Source: Chloroflexota bacterium
GTDB lineage: Bacteria; Chloroflexota; Anaerolineae; B4-G1
Direction: 5' to 3'
Assembly (NCBI GenBank): GCA_024232355.1
Contig: JAAEPW010000205.1
Span: 1 to 11,766, forward strand
Length of the DNA stretch: 11,766 nt
The stretch's first letter is position 1. The number at the start of each line of letters is the position of its first letter. The notes under the pieces were generated by a model. That model was not told the origin of the DNA, did not search any database, and worked only from the letters and a program-made list of their open reading frames with translations. The position numbers and the translations under genes were made by a program. This document shows, in pieces, positions 1 to 7,271 of this stretch.

Positions 1-163
1 AACACCGAACACTGATTGACGAATGTCGAAGTGGGCTGCCGCCTTGATTCGGGTACCGGCTGCGCATCATCACGACTCTGTCATCCCGAGGTACGAGGGA
101 TCTATTTAAACAGCATCGCGTAGCGATTCTGTCATTGGACATTCCGTGTTGGTTCTTGGATAT
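1..163. other. Non-coding left edge with small repeats
   Basis: No convincing gene is seen on either strand. The longest plus-strand frame (ATG at 23 to TAA near 108) is about 28 codons, has no ribosome binding site, and partly reads through a hairpin repeat. The octamer TCTGTCAT occurs twice, at 77-84 and 128-135. A small hairpin, ATCGC-GTA-GCGAT, lies at about 113-125. It sits downstream of the minus-strand MATE gene and could weakly help end transcription, but it has no T-run. Confidence 0.6.
79..103. repeat. Short intergenic hairpin repeat (TGTCATCCCGAG... type)
   Basis: The sequence contains ATCCC (83-87) and its inverted copy GGGAT (97-101) around a 9-nt loop. The word TGTCATCCCGAG followed by CGAGGGATCT belongs to a style of small palindromic repeat that I recall as scattered between genes in many unrelated bacterial genomes. 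Only one copy is present here, so its repeat nature rests on recall, not on this window. Confidence 0.45.
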
Positions 164-165
164 TC
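135..165. repeat. Direct repeat TTGGAYATTC x2 at the MATE gene 3' end
   Basis: TTGGACATTC (135-144) is followed 21 bp later by TTGGATATTC (156-165). The second copy runs into the MATE stop codon (complement of 164-166). Similar TTGGATATTC-rich stretches are common intergenic filler in some environmental genomes. No function is evident. Confidence 0.4.
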
Positions 166-1537
166 AATCATTCCTCCGTCCCCCAAGTTTCCTCGTAACC
201 CGATCAATCCATACATACGCCGTCACCCCCGCCAATAAATTGGCCAAAGCCAGGCCACTGTACACGCCGAGATCCTCGGCAAAATGGGCTCCCAAATAGG
301 CCAGCGGAATCCAGAGCACAAAGGCCAATAGAAATTCCAGAGCCAGGGCGTCGTAAGGCCGATTGAGTACGTTCAAGGCGGTCCAGGCCATCTGGTGGAT
401 GCTGCGCAGTCCCAAACTGATGGGCACGATCCATAGATACAGGCGGGCCGAGGCCATGACTTCCGGGTCCGGATTAAACCATGTAGCCAGCAGTCCCGCC
501 CCCATCCAGAAGGTGACGGCCAATAGTAATCCCCAGGCCATGCAAAAGGCCTTGATGAGGGTGAAGGCGCGGTGGATACGGTCAAAACGTCCGGCACCGA
601 AGTTCTGGCCCACGAAGGGGCTGATGCCCGTAGCCACGGCATATACCAGGGACATGCCGAACCCCTCGATGCGCGTCGCCACGCCGAAGCCGGCCACAGT
701 GGCCGGTCCGAACTGGGTGATAATGCGCGTCACTAGCCCCATGGCGAGTGGGATAATGGCGTTGGACACGGCCACGGGGAGGCCGATGCGCAGGATGGTC
801 TTCATGGAGTGCCACAGGACACGGGTACCCGGCCAACTCAGTACCAGCAGGTGCTCTCGTCGGCCCAGGATCCATAGCACGACAATCAGGGTCATGGCCC
901 GGGCCACTACGGTGGCCACGGCGGCCCCACCAATACCCAGAGCTTCGATGGGCCCCCAGCCGAAAATTAGGATGGGATCCAGCACGGCATTGAGGGCTAC
1001 GCCCGCGACCATGACGATGCTGGGGGTGAGCGTGTCACCGGTAGCCCGGATGATGTTGTTCCCCACCATGGGAATGGCATAGAAGGGCATGCCCAAATAC
1101 CAGACCAGCATATACTGGCGGATCAGGGGCATCATGGCCTCGGTCGCACCCAAGAGCCGAAACAGCGGTTCCAAGCTGGCCAATCCAATCAAGGTCAACA
1201 CGACTACGCAGACGCCGGCCAGAATCAGGGCGTCCGTGGCCGTACGTCGGGTCTGTTGCCGATCTCCGGCACCGATGCCCTGGGAGATCACGGCCATGGC
1301 CCCCACGCCCAGTCCCAGGGTAAACATGCCGATTACCATGATCACCGGAAAGGTCAGGGTCATGGCTGCCAGGGGCAGGGTGCCCAGGCGTCCCACGAAA
1401 AACGTGTCTACCAGGTTAAAGGCCATCATGGCCAGGATGCCCACCAACATGGGCGCCGAGAGCTTGACCAGGACCGGTCCGATCGGGGCGGTGGTCAGGG
1501 GATTCGCGTTTTCTTGAGGGGGGGAACTGATAGTCAT
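164..1537 (-). CDS. MATE family multidrug/toxin efflux transporter
   Basis: The 457-residue protein fits the usual size of MATE antiporters, which export drugs or metabolites across the cytoplasmic membrane using an H+ or Na+ gradient. It is hydrophobic throughout, consistent with about 12 membrane segments. Family hallmarks are visible. Near the N-terminus is a stretch reading NLVDTFFVGRLGTLPLAA, as in the first helices of MATE proteins. Near the middle, RATGDTLTP is followed by a NAVLDPILIFG segment and a GIGGAAVAT segment. I chose the ATG at 1537; a GTG at 1573 would add 12 residues but would overlap the end of the upstream gene. Neither start has a strong Shine-Dalgarno. The gene begins 14 bp after the stop of the VanZ-like gene and is probably co-transcribed with it. 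The substrate cannot be read from sequence. Confidence 0.93.
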   Translation of the reverse strand: MTISSPPQENANPLTTAPIGPVLVKLSAPMLVGILAMMAFNLVDTFFVGRLGTLPLAAMTLTFPVIMVIGMFTLGLGVGAMAVISQGIGAGDRQQTRRTATDALILAGVCVVVLTLIGLASLEPLFRLLGATEAMMPLIRQYMLVWYLGMPFYAIPMVGNNIIRATGDTLTPSIVMVAGVALNAVLDPILIFGWGPIEALGIGGAAVATVVARAMTLIVVLWILGRREHLLVLSWPGTRVLWHSMKTILRIGLPVAVSNAIIPLAMGLVTRIITQFGPATVAGFGVATRIEGFGMSLVYAVATGISPFVGQNFGAGRFDRIHRAFTLIKAFCMAWGLLLAVTFWMGAGLLATWFNPDPEVMASARLYLWIVPISLGLRSIHQMAWTALNVLNRPYDALALEFLLAFVLWIPLAYLGAHFAEDLGVYSGLALANLLAGVTAYVWIDRVTRKLGGRRND

Positions 1538-1551
1538 ATAGTCACGAACAG

Positions 1552-3336
1552 TTAGTGGCGATACGCCGCACACGCGGCAATACGGCGGTCGATCTCTTGC
1601 AGCAATTCGTTGTAACCGTCTCCGTCGACACCCCCATAGCGTGACTGAAACTGAGCATCGCTAAGGCCTTCCGGCAGATCGGCGGCCTCAGGGAAAAATG
1701 CATTTACCCGGAAACCGCGTACAATGAGATCCTGCATGGCTCGGGCTGCGTTTTCATCGCGCGTGGCGCACAACGCGAACATCGTGCCCGTCCGGTCTGC
1801 CAACAGATCGGCAAAGGAAAAGCCGCTACCGCCCCGGCCCGCATCCAGTTCTTCCTTGAGCAGACCGACCGCGTAACTCACGATGTCCTCGGAGAACAGG
1901 GTCAGGGCCGCGCTGACCCAGAAGTGTTTGGTCCAATCGGTCCGCCTCCGCAGGGTCACGCGTGCCAGACGCTGGCGTGTGGCATAGTCTAAAGGCCCAT
2001 CATGCACGTTCCCCAAGAACTGTTCGACACGCCAGTGACCCAGCCCTATGCCCAGGGCAAAAATGGCGGCCCGGTTCTCTATAATCGGATTGCCCGCGAT
2101 GGAACGGGCCTGGGCCAGGTTAAACGCCGCCTCCAGGCAGGTGCCGAAGTCGCAGGGGCGATTGGCATCCGGTGCGGCCAGTGCCAGTAGGTGTTGGATT
2201 TGTACGCGCGTGGCGGCCTGGACCTCTTCTCCGGCGGTCTCGGCCCCGAAGATGTCCTCTCGAAATCCCTGTTCGGGCAGGTGTAACCGTCCGTAGGTCA
2301 CTTCAAGGGTGTCGGGCTGCAGGGAGAGGTCGTATACGGCATCGACAAAGGGCTTTGACAGACGGCTGTGATTCAACAGGGACGTCACCATCGGTGATAC
2401 ACCCTCCAGCAGCCAATGCGGCAAGGCAACGGATCCAATGCGACACTGCGTCAGTGTCAGATTTAGGAAATTCCGGTCCAGCCGTGCCTGGCCGGTGAGT
2501 TCCATATTCAAATAGGTACTGACGCCTTGCTTGAGGGGCAGGTGCAGGGAGGCGGCCAGTGATGCCGAATTGGGATCCAGGTTTATCTGGGCCTTGCGCT
2601 GGCCCGATCCTAGGGACAGTCCCCAGGCCAGCAGTACATTGATATCCTGTTCCTTTAGTATGAGGGTATGGGTTTGATTCTCCTCCAGAGACCGGGGGCT
2701 CTTGCTGCGGATCAGGTGGACCAGGCGTCGTTTCTCTTCGGAGGTGACCTGAGCCGCTTCGAAGGGTAAGGGGGCCTGGGCCACGACAATCCGCAGCATG
2801 ACCGCGACACCGGCCAGGAGCAGGCAGGCCAGCAGCACCAGCTTGGGCACTAGCCACAGGCGTGCCCGCCACCCGCGAAACCAGTGACTGCCCAGCCACA
2901 GACCCAGTAGGCAGCCCAGCAGGGGAAGCACCAGTCCTGCCAGCGTGGCCACATGCCAGGCCGGGCCGATCTGGACGATACGTACCAGTACCGTGAGCAG
3001 CACGGCCAGCAAATGTGCCAGCACCCGAACAATCCAGCGGGCACGCGCTCCGCCTGTCCAGACGGCCATCATGATGGTGATGAAGCCCAGGGGAATGTAA
3101 CAGATAAACTCACCCAGTCCTATAAAAACGAACTGTCCTACCCAGGTGATCAGATGTTGGGTGTTCTGCAGATGCCACAGGGGCAAGGGGATGATACCGG
3201 TACCCTGGCGGTAGCACCAGGCGCGATAGAGCAGGAATGCCGTATATGCGAACAGAGTGAGGCATCCTATGGCCTTGCGTAGACCACTGGATTTGGGCTG
3301 ATGAGTCTCGGTACTGTTCTGCTTATAGGCAATCAT
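1552..3336 (-). CDS. VanZ-like membrane protein with large C-terminal soluble region, function unknown
   Basis: This is a 594-residue protein with three visible parts. Residues 22-182 carry about five membrane helices. The FICYIPLGF segment (77-85), and RIVQIG followed by a GCLLGLWLG stretch (119-149), resemble the VanZ fold. Residues about 200-340 look like a beta-rich extracytoplasmic domain beginning with ILKEQDINVLLAWGL, similar in wording to YpmS-like lipid/ligand-binding domains (weak resemblance). Residues about 440-594 contain H471, K494-E495, D498, a GSGFSFADLLAD segment (503-514) and G517. This spaced H...KE..D...GSGFS..DL.AD..G pattern recalls YfiM-type membrane lipoproteins. Two ATGs are possible. 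The one at 3336 is preferred because AGGA lies 7 nt upstream; from 3342 that box would touch the start codon. A MATE gene follows closely. No function is established; a cell-envelope role is an inference. Confidence 0.75.
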   Translation of the reverse strand: MIAYKQNSTETHQPKSSGLRKAIGCLTLFAYTAFLLYRAWCYRQGTGIIPLPLWHLQNTQHLITWVGQFVFIGLGEFICYIPLGFITIMMAVWTGGARARWIVRVLAHLLAVLLTVLVRIVQIGPAWHVATLAGLVLPLLGCLLGLWLGSHWFRGWRARLWLVPKLVLLACLLLAGVAVMLRIVVAQAPLPFEAAQVTSEEKRRLVHLIRSKSPRSLEENQTHTLILKEQDINVLLAWGLSLGSGQRKAQINLDPNSASLAASLHLPLKQGVSTYLNMELTGQARLDRNFLNLTLTQCRIGSVALPHWLLEGVSPMVTSLLNHSRLSKPFVDAVYDLSLQPDTLEVTYGRLHLPEQGFREDIFGAETAGEEVQAATRVQIQHLLALAAPDANRPCDFGTCLEAAFNLAQARSIAGNPIIENRAAIFALGIGLGHWRVEQFLGNVHDGPLDYATRQRLARVTLRRRTDWTKHFWVSAALTLFSEDIVSYAVGLLKEELDAGRGGSGFSFADLLADRTGTMFALCATRDENAARAMQDLIVRGFRVNAFFPEAADLPEGLSDAQFQSRYGGVDGDGYNELLQEIDRRIAACAAYRH

Positions 3337-3368
3337 GGTCATTTCCTGTATCAGAGACGAATCGACAC

Positions 3369-3397
3369 ATCATAGCACTCGTTCCCCTTCTTGACCA
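3369..3397 (-). promoter_or_regulatory. Candidate sigma70 promoter for the VanZ-like/MATE pair
   Basis: Read on the minus strand, TGGTCA (complement of 3392-3397) is followed after 17 bp by TATGAT (complement of 3369-3374). TG-C stands directly before the -10, giving an extended -10 element. Transcription would start near 3362, leaving a short leader of about 25 nt before the start codon at 3336. Confidence 0.55.
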
Positions 3398-3419
3398 GCC
3401 CTGACTTACGGGATACAAT
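3391..3419 (+). promoter_or_regulatory. Sigma70 promoter of the sugar operon
   Basis: TTGACC (3391-3396) and TACAAT (3414-3419) are separated by exactly 17 bp. Each box matches the sigma70 consensus in five of six positions. The predicted start is near 3426, which gives a leader of about 95 nt before the permease ATG at 3522. Its -35 box overlaps that of the divergent minus-strand promoter. Confidence 0.7.
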
Positions 3420-3462
3420 CAGTTGCGTACTTTAATCATACTGTTAATAGGTGAACATGGGT

Positions 3463-3492
3463 CCTGGCTCGGTGGATCGAACCTGGACTCGG
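3463..3492 (+). repeat. Near-direct repeat in the permease leader (CCTGG(A)CTCGG x2)
   Basis: CCTGGCTCGG (3463-3472) recurs as CCTGGACTCGG (3482-3492). The starts are 19 bp apart, close to two helical turns. It lies in the predicted untranslated leader of the sugar operon. It could be a regulator binding site or an RNA structural element; this is speculative. Confidence 0.35.
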
Positions 3493-3508
3493 CTGTTATT
3501 AAATGGAA

Positions 3509-3524
3509 AAGGAGAGAACGTATG
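3509..3524 (+). promoter_or_regulatory. Ribosome binding site fixing the permease start
   Basis: AAGGAG (3509-3514) lies 7 nt before ATG 3522. A longer reading frame opens at TTG 3423, but that codon falls at or before the predicted transcription start (about 3426). The ATG at 3522 is therefore clearly the better start. Confidence 0.8.
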
Positions 3525-4799
3525 TCTGCAGAACACGATCATAAGCAGTCCCATTCGGTGATTCCCCCTGGCGCGCTACTGCCGTTTATCTTGCTCGCGA
3601 GCTGTTTTATGTGGTGGGCGATTGCCAACAACCTGACCGATCCACTCGTCAAGGTGTTTAAGCAGACCTTTCAGATGACCACCTTCCAGGCGTCGATTAT
3701 TCAATTCGCCTTCTATTTCGGTTACTTCTGCATGGCCTTACCCGGGGCCATGGTGGCCCGTCGATTCACCTATAAGACCGGTGTGTTACTTGGGCTCGGG
3801 ATTTATGCGATTGGGTGTTTCATGCTGTATCCGGCCATGCTGGCCGAGCAGTTTTTGCTCTTCTGCCTGGCCTACTATGTGCTGGCCTGTGGCCTGAGTG
3901 TACTTGAGACCAATGCCAATCCCTATGTGCTGGTGCTGGGTTCGGAGGAATCGGCCACGCGCCGTCTCAACTTTGCCCAGGCGTTCAACCCCATTGGGGC
4001 GATTGTGGGCATCATGCTCTGTCGGAACATGATCATGGCGCGCCTGCCCAAGGATACCGAGGGGCAACTCTCCATTACCCCCGAAAATACATCCGAAGCC
4101 CTGAATACCGTGATCCTGCCCTATCTGGTAGTGGCGTCCATCCTGGTGGTGGTCTGGGTCTTGATTCTGAAGACGAAGATGCCGAAGGCCTCCGAGCACG
4201 ACAAGAGTCTGCACTTGGCCAGCACCGTGGGGCGGCTGCTGAAGAACAACAACTACACCTTCTCCGTGCTGGCTCAGTTCTGTTATGTCGGCACGCAGAT
4301 TTCGGTCTGGACCTATACGAATTTCTACATCCCCGAGGCCATTGGGGTCACCCAGGAGGTCGCGTTGGCCTACCATACTTGGGCCCTGGTTTTGTTTGCC
4401 TGCATGCGCTGGGTGTTTACCGCCCTGATGAAGTATTTCAGGGCCTCCACTTTGCTGTTATTCGCGGCTGTGATGGCCGTGGTGGCATCGTTCTGTGTGA
4501 TCTATGTCGGGGGCATGGTGGGGGTAATCGCCCTGGTGTGTGTGTCCGGCTTTATGTCGCTGATGTTTCCGACCATCTTCGGCCTCGGCTGTTCCGACCT
4601 GGGAGAGGACACCAAACTGGCCTCCTCCGGCCAGATCATGGCCATTGTGGGCGGTGCCATTATCACGCCGATGCAAGGGGCCATGGTGGACCGGTGGGGC
4701 GTCAGCCAATCGTACTGGCTTCCCCTGCTCTGCTTTGTCGTGATTGGCCTCTACGCCATGAGCAGTCGTAAAGTGGAAAAGGAACTTGTCACTACCTAG
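3522..4799 (+). CDS. FucP-family (FHS) sugar:H+ symporter, probable hexose permease
   Basis: This 425-residue major facilitator protein of the fucose/galactose/hexose symporter (FHS) family has about 12 membrane helices. It imports a monosaccharide across the cytoplasmic membrane with protons. Residues that matter in E. coli FucP are kept with identical spacing. D40, in ANNLTD, matches D46. E129, in LSVLETNANP, matches E135. N156, in NFAQAFNP, matches N162. Further matches are FQAS(I)IQFAFYFGYF (55-69) and, toward the C-terminus, VLAQFCYVGTQ and MFPTIFGLG. It is the first gene of a three-gene operon whose last gene encodes a fructokinase-like enzyme. The same permease-kinase pairing is known in Bacteroides fructan loci (BT1758/BT1757). 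Fructose is thus a likelier substrate than L-fucose, though glucose or another hexose remains possible. Confidence 0.92.
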   Translation: MSAEHDHKQSHSVIPPGALLPFILLASCFMWWAIANNLTDPLVKVFKQTFQMTTFQASIIQFAFYFGYFCMALPGAMVARRFTYKTGVLLGLGIYAIGCFMLYPAMLAEQFLLFCLAYYVLACGLSVLETNANPYVLVLGSEESATRRLNFAQAFNPIGAIVGIMLCRNMIMARLPKDTEGQLSITPENTSEALNTVILPYLVVASILVVVWVLILKTKMPKASEHDKSLHLASTVGRLLKNNNYTFSVLAQFCYVGTQISVWTYTNFYIPEAIGVTQEVALAYHTWALVLFACMRWVFTALMKYFRASTLLLFAAVMAVVASFCVIYVGGMVGVIALVCVSGFMSLMFPTIFGLGCSDLGEDTKLASSGQIMAIVGGAIITPMQGAMVDRWGVSQSYWLPLLCFVVIGLYAMSSRKVEKELVTT

Positions 4800-4816
4800 T
4801 GGGTATAACGAAATAT

Positions 4817-4831
4817 AAGGAGAAAATAATG
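4817..4831 (+). promoter_or_regulatory. Ribosome binding site fixing the lipoprotein start
   Basis: AAGGAG (4817-4822) lies 6 nt before ATG 4829. An in-frame GTG at 4799 would overlap the permease stop and put ten residues before the signal peptide. The ATG start gives a clean lipoprotein signal. Confidence 0.8.
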
Positions 4832-6079
4832 AACCATGTGAAAGTAATTATCTGTGTGATGGTCACGGGTGTCTTGTTGTTGTCAGGATGTCAAACGGCA
4901 GAGAACGAGGTGCCGGGCACCTTTGGTCACGATGCCGCGTTTCTCAAGAAACATACCGACGCGATTGTGTTGAAGGATGGTTCCTCCCAGATCGTGGTGG
5001 TTCCCCAATACCAGGGCCGTGTCATGACGACCACCGCCAGTGGCAAGCAGGGCCCCAGTTCGGGCTGGATCAATTATGACATCATAGCGCAGGGCATTTT
5101 GTCACCCGAGCAGGCTGCGGGCAAGCTCGACGAGCACATGTATGCCTTTGGCGGCGAGGAGCGTTTCTGGATGGGACCGGAGGGCGGACAGTATTCCATC
5201 TTCTTTGCCCCGGGTACACCCTTCGAGTTCGATCACTGGTTCACGCCGGCCCCGATCGATACCCTGGCCTGGGAGACCGTTGATAAAACTGAGGACAGGC
5301 TGGTCTTTGCCAAGGATTTTGAGTTGCTGAACCACTCCGGTACCCGGTTTCAGGTGGGGGTGAAACGAACCGTCGCCTTGATGAATGCAGAAAAAGTGGC
5401 TGGGCTGATCGGCACGGAGATTCCTACTGACCTCAATTGTGTGGGGTATCAGACGATCAATACCGTCTCTAATAGAGGCGAGGCTGCTTGGGAACCGCAG
5501 TCCGGCCTGTTGTCGATCTGGATCCTTTGTATGTTCCAGCCGTCACCCACGACCACCGTTTTCATTCCCTACCAACAGGGCCCGGAAAACACGTTGGGTG
5601 ACGTGGTCAATGCGGATTACTTCGGCGCGGTCCCCCCGGAACGGCTCACGCATAAAGACGGTGTGATCTACTTCAAGACCGACGGCCGTGAGCGGGGCAA
5701 GATCGGCGTGACGCCCGAGCGCTCCCAGGGGGTAGCCGGCAGCTACGATCCGGTGGCCCGGCATATGACCCTACTACTCGCCCAAGTGCCCGAGGAGCAC
5801 CACGACTACGTCAACTCCATGTGGGAAATGCAGGACGAACCGTTCAAGGGCGATGCGCTCAACAGTTACAATGACGGACCGGTCGGCGACGATGGTGAAC
5901 AAATGGGTCCGTTCTACGAACTGGAATCCTCGTCGCCCGCACTGGCACTCAAGCCCGGCGCATCCGGCACGCATGTGCAGACGGTCATTCACCTCTACGG
6001 CGAGGAAGCCGAGCTGCAGGCAGTCCTCTCTGCTGTAGCCCCCGGTGTCGACTTGACAAAAGTGAAAACTGCCCTTTAA
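4829..6079 (+). CDS. Lipoprotein, DUF6786-like, possible sugar-mutarotase-type fold
   Basis: The 416-residue protein has a lipoprotein signal peptide: a short basic/polar start, a hydrophobic core (6-18) and the lipobox LSG-C with C21 as the lipidated cysteine. It would be anchored outside the cytoplasmic membrane. After the signal, a stretch reading IVVVPQYQGRVMTTTA and then GWINYD matches my recollection of DUF6786 proteins of Bacteroidota and Verrucomicrobiota. Near the C-terminus, FYELESSSPALALKPGASG resembles the end of aldose-1-epimerase-type beta-sandwich proteins. A role in binding or anomerising the transported sugar is therefore plausible, but no catalytic residues can be named. The gene lies 29 bp after the permease and 9 bp before the kinase, so it is almost certainly in the same operon. 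Confidence 0.8.
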   Translation: MNHVKVIICVMVTGVLLLSGCQTAENEVPGTFGHDAAFLKKHTDAIVLKDGSSQIVVVPQYQGRVMTTTASGKQGPSSGWINYDIIAQGILSPEQAAGKLDEHMYAFGGEERFWMGPEGGQYSIFFAPGTPFEFDHWFTPAPIDTLAWETVDKTEDRLVFAKDFELLNHSGTRFQVGVKRTVALMNAEKVAGLIGTEIPTDLNCVGYQTINTVSNRGEAAWEPQSGLLSIWILCMFQPSPTTTVFIPYQQGPENTLGDVVNADYFGAVPPERLTHKDGVIYFKTDGRERGKIGVTPERSQGVAGSYDPVARHMTLLLAQVPEEHHDYVNSMWEMQDEPFKGDALNSYNDGPVGDDGEQMGPFYELESSSPALALKPGASGTHVQTVIHLYGEEAELQAVLSAVAPGVDLTKVKTAL

Positions 6080-6088
6080 ACGGATACT

Positions 6089-6964
6089 ATGAATCATAAA
6101 AAAGCCCCTTTCTTGTTAGTAGGCTTAGGCGAACTGCTCTGGGATCTGCTACCCAGTGGCCCGCAGTTAGGCGGTGCCCCGGCCAATTTTGCCTATCATG
6201 CCCAGGCCCTGGGTGGACGCGCCCGGATGGTCAGTTGCATTGGCCCTGATGAGTGGGGACAAAAGGCCGTTGCACAACTCAATACCTTCGGATTGGACAC
6301 GGCCTTCGTTGCCACGGATGCGCACGCACCCACCGGCACCGTGACTGTTGAGCTGGATGCACAGGGCAAACCCGTTTATACCATCCACGAGAACGTGGCC
6401 TGGGACCGTATTGCCTGGACCGATGCCCTGGCCGATCTGGCTGCCTCCTGTGACGCCGTCTGCTTTGGGTCATTGGCCCAACGCAGCGAACCGTCACGCC
6501 AAACCATTCAGCGATTCCTGGGCCACACCTCGGCGCAGTGCCTGCGTATCTTCGACATCAATCTACGGCAGTCCTATTACGATGCAGACTGTATTGGCGC
6601 CTCCCTCACCCATGCTAATGTGTTCAAGCTTAGTGACGAGGAAGTGTCGGCCACGGCCGCATGCCTGCAGATGAGTGATAGTGAGGATGCGTTCCTGGAT
6701 GAGCTACTTAAACGGTATGACCTGCAACTCATTGCCCTGACGCGCGGGGCACAGGGAAGTCGCTTAAAAACACCAGCCGAAGATCGTGAGTGTGCTTCCC
6801 TGTCGGTCCAGATCGCCGATACGGTCGGAGCCGGTGACGCCTTTACCGCGGCTCTGGGCCTGGGCCTACTGAAGCACCAGGATTTGGAGACCATTCACAC
6901 CAATGCCACCCAACTTGCTGGCTACGTATGCAGTCAGCCCGGAGCTATGCCGGAACACAAATAG
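6089..6964 (+). CDS. PfkB-family carbohydrate kinase, probable fructokinase
   Basis: This 291-residue cytoplasmic sugar kinase of the ribokinase/PfkB family uses ATP to phosphorylate a sugar, most likely fructose to fructose-6-phosphate. The N-terminal sugar-binding signature is seen as GLGELLWDLLPSGPQ followed by GGAPANFA (28-35). The C-terminal ATP/anion-hole motif is DTVGAGDAF, with the catalytic base D250 of GAGD. The length is normal for bacterial fructokinases. GGAPANFA and the GELLWD start favour fructokinase over ribokinase or 1-phosphofructokinase, but the exact sugar is inferred from the upstream FHS permease. The start codon follows the lipoprotein stop by 9 bp with only a weak CGGA box, which suggests translational coupling. 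It ends 4 bp before the convergent toxin gene. Confidence 0.9.
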   Translation: MNHKKAPFLLVGLGELLWDLLPSGPQLGGAPANFAYHAQALGGRARMVSCIGPDEWGQKAVAQLNTFGLDTAFVATDAHAPTGTVTVELDAQGKPVYTIHENVAWDRIAWTDALADLAASCDAVCFGSLAQRSEPSRQTIQRFLGHTSAQCLRIFDINLRQSYYDADCIGASLTHANVFKLSDEEVSATAACLQMSDSEDAFLDELLKRYDLQLIALTRGAQGSRLKTPAEDRECASLSVQIADTVGAGDAFTAALGLGLLKHQDLETIHTNATQLAGYVCSQPGAMPEHK

Positions 6965-6968
6965 GTTT

Positions 6969-7268
6969 TTAGTTTCCTTTTATTCTGGATTTCCACGAAT
7001 CAGGATGCCTTTGCAGATGCATAACGGCTGCAATTAAGATGACGTCTTTTCGGATTTGGTAGACAATCCCATACGGAAACCCACTAATGCGACAGCGTCG
7101 TGTGCGTTTTGAGATAGACGGCCAAGCCTTGGGGTGTTGGCTAATTCGAGAGAGTGTTCGTTTCACTTCATACGCAAAGCGAAAACCTAGCCCTTCGCTT
7201 TCGATATTGTAATAGGCGATAGTCTCGGCAAGCTCTTCTTTGGCTGAATCGAGAATTTCCATTCGCAT
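6969..7268 (-). CDS. RelE/ParE-superfamily toxin of a type II TA pair
   Basis: The 99-residue basic protein has the usual size of ParE/RelE toxins, which act on DNA gyrase or on ribosome-bound mRNA. Family wording is clear: AKEELAETIAYYNIESEGLG, then the middle arginine-rich KRTRRCRISGFPYGIVYQI, and the end AVMHLQRHPDSW. The FPY..VY.I and H..R.P..W features are typical of the ParE-like group paired with short 'addiction module' antitoxins. It follows the antitoxin gene by only 3 bp. The first ATG (7268) is used; a second in-frame ATG (7262) would remove two residues. Whether it hits gyrase or ribosomes cannot be told from sequence. Confidence 0.9.
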   Translation of the reverse strand: MRMEILDSAKEELAETIAYYNIESEGLGFRFAYEVKRTLSRISQHPKAWPSISKRTRRCRISGFPYGIVYQIRKDVILIAAVMHLQRHPDSWKSRIKGN

Positions 7269-7271
7269 GGG

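Noticed and set aside
23..108. Small plus-strand frame at the left edge
   Set aside because: About 28 codons, no ribosome binding site, and its second half is translation of the hairpin repeat.
363..1082. Long plus-strand open frame (239 codons) opposite the MATE gene
   Set aside because: It lies fully antisense to a gene with clear family motifs. Its protein is rich in Met, Arg, Pro and Ala without domain pattern, as expected from a shadow frame.
3423..3521. TTG start extending the permease by 33 residues
   Set aside because: The TTG lies at the predicted transcription start, the extra residues are not like FucP proteins, and ATG 3522 has a strong AAGGAG box.
3791..4376. His/Gly/Gln-rich minus-strand frame opposite the permease
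   Set aside because: Low-complexity shadow of hydrophobic codons on the other strand; the permease motifs explain this stretch.
4799..4828. GTG start for the lipoprotein
   Set aside because: It overlaps the permease stop codon and would place ten residues before the signal peptide; ATG 4829 has AAGGAG at 6 nt.
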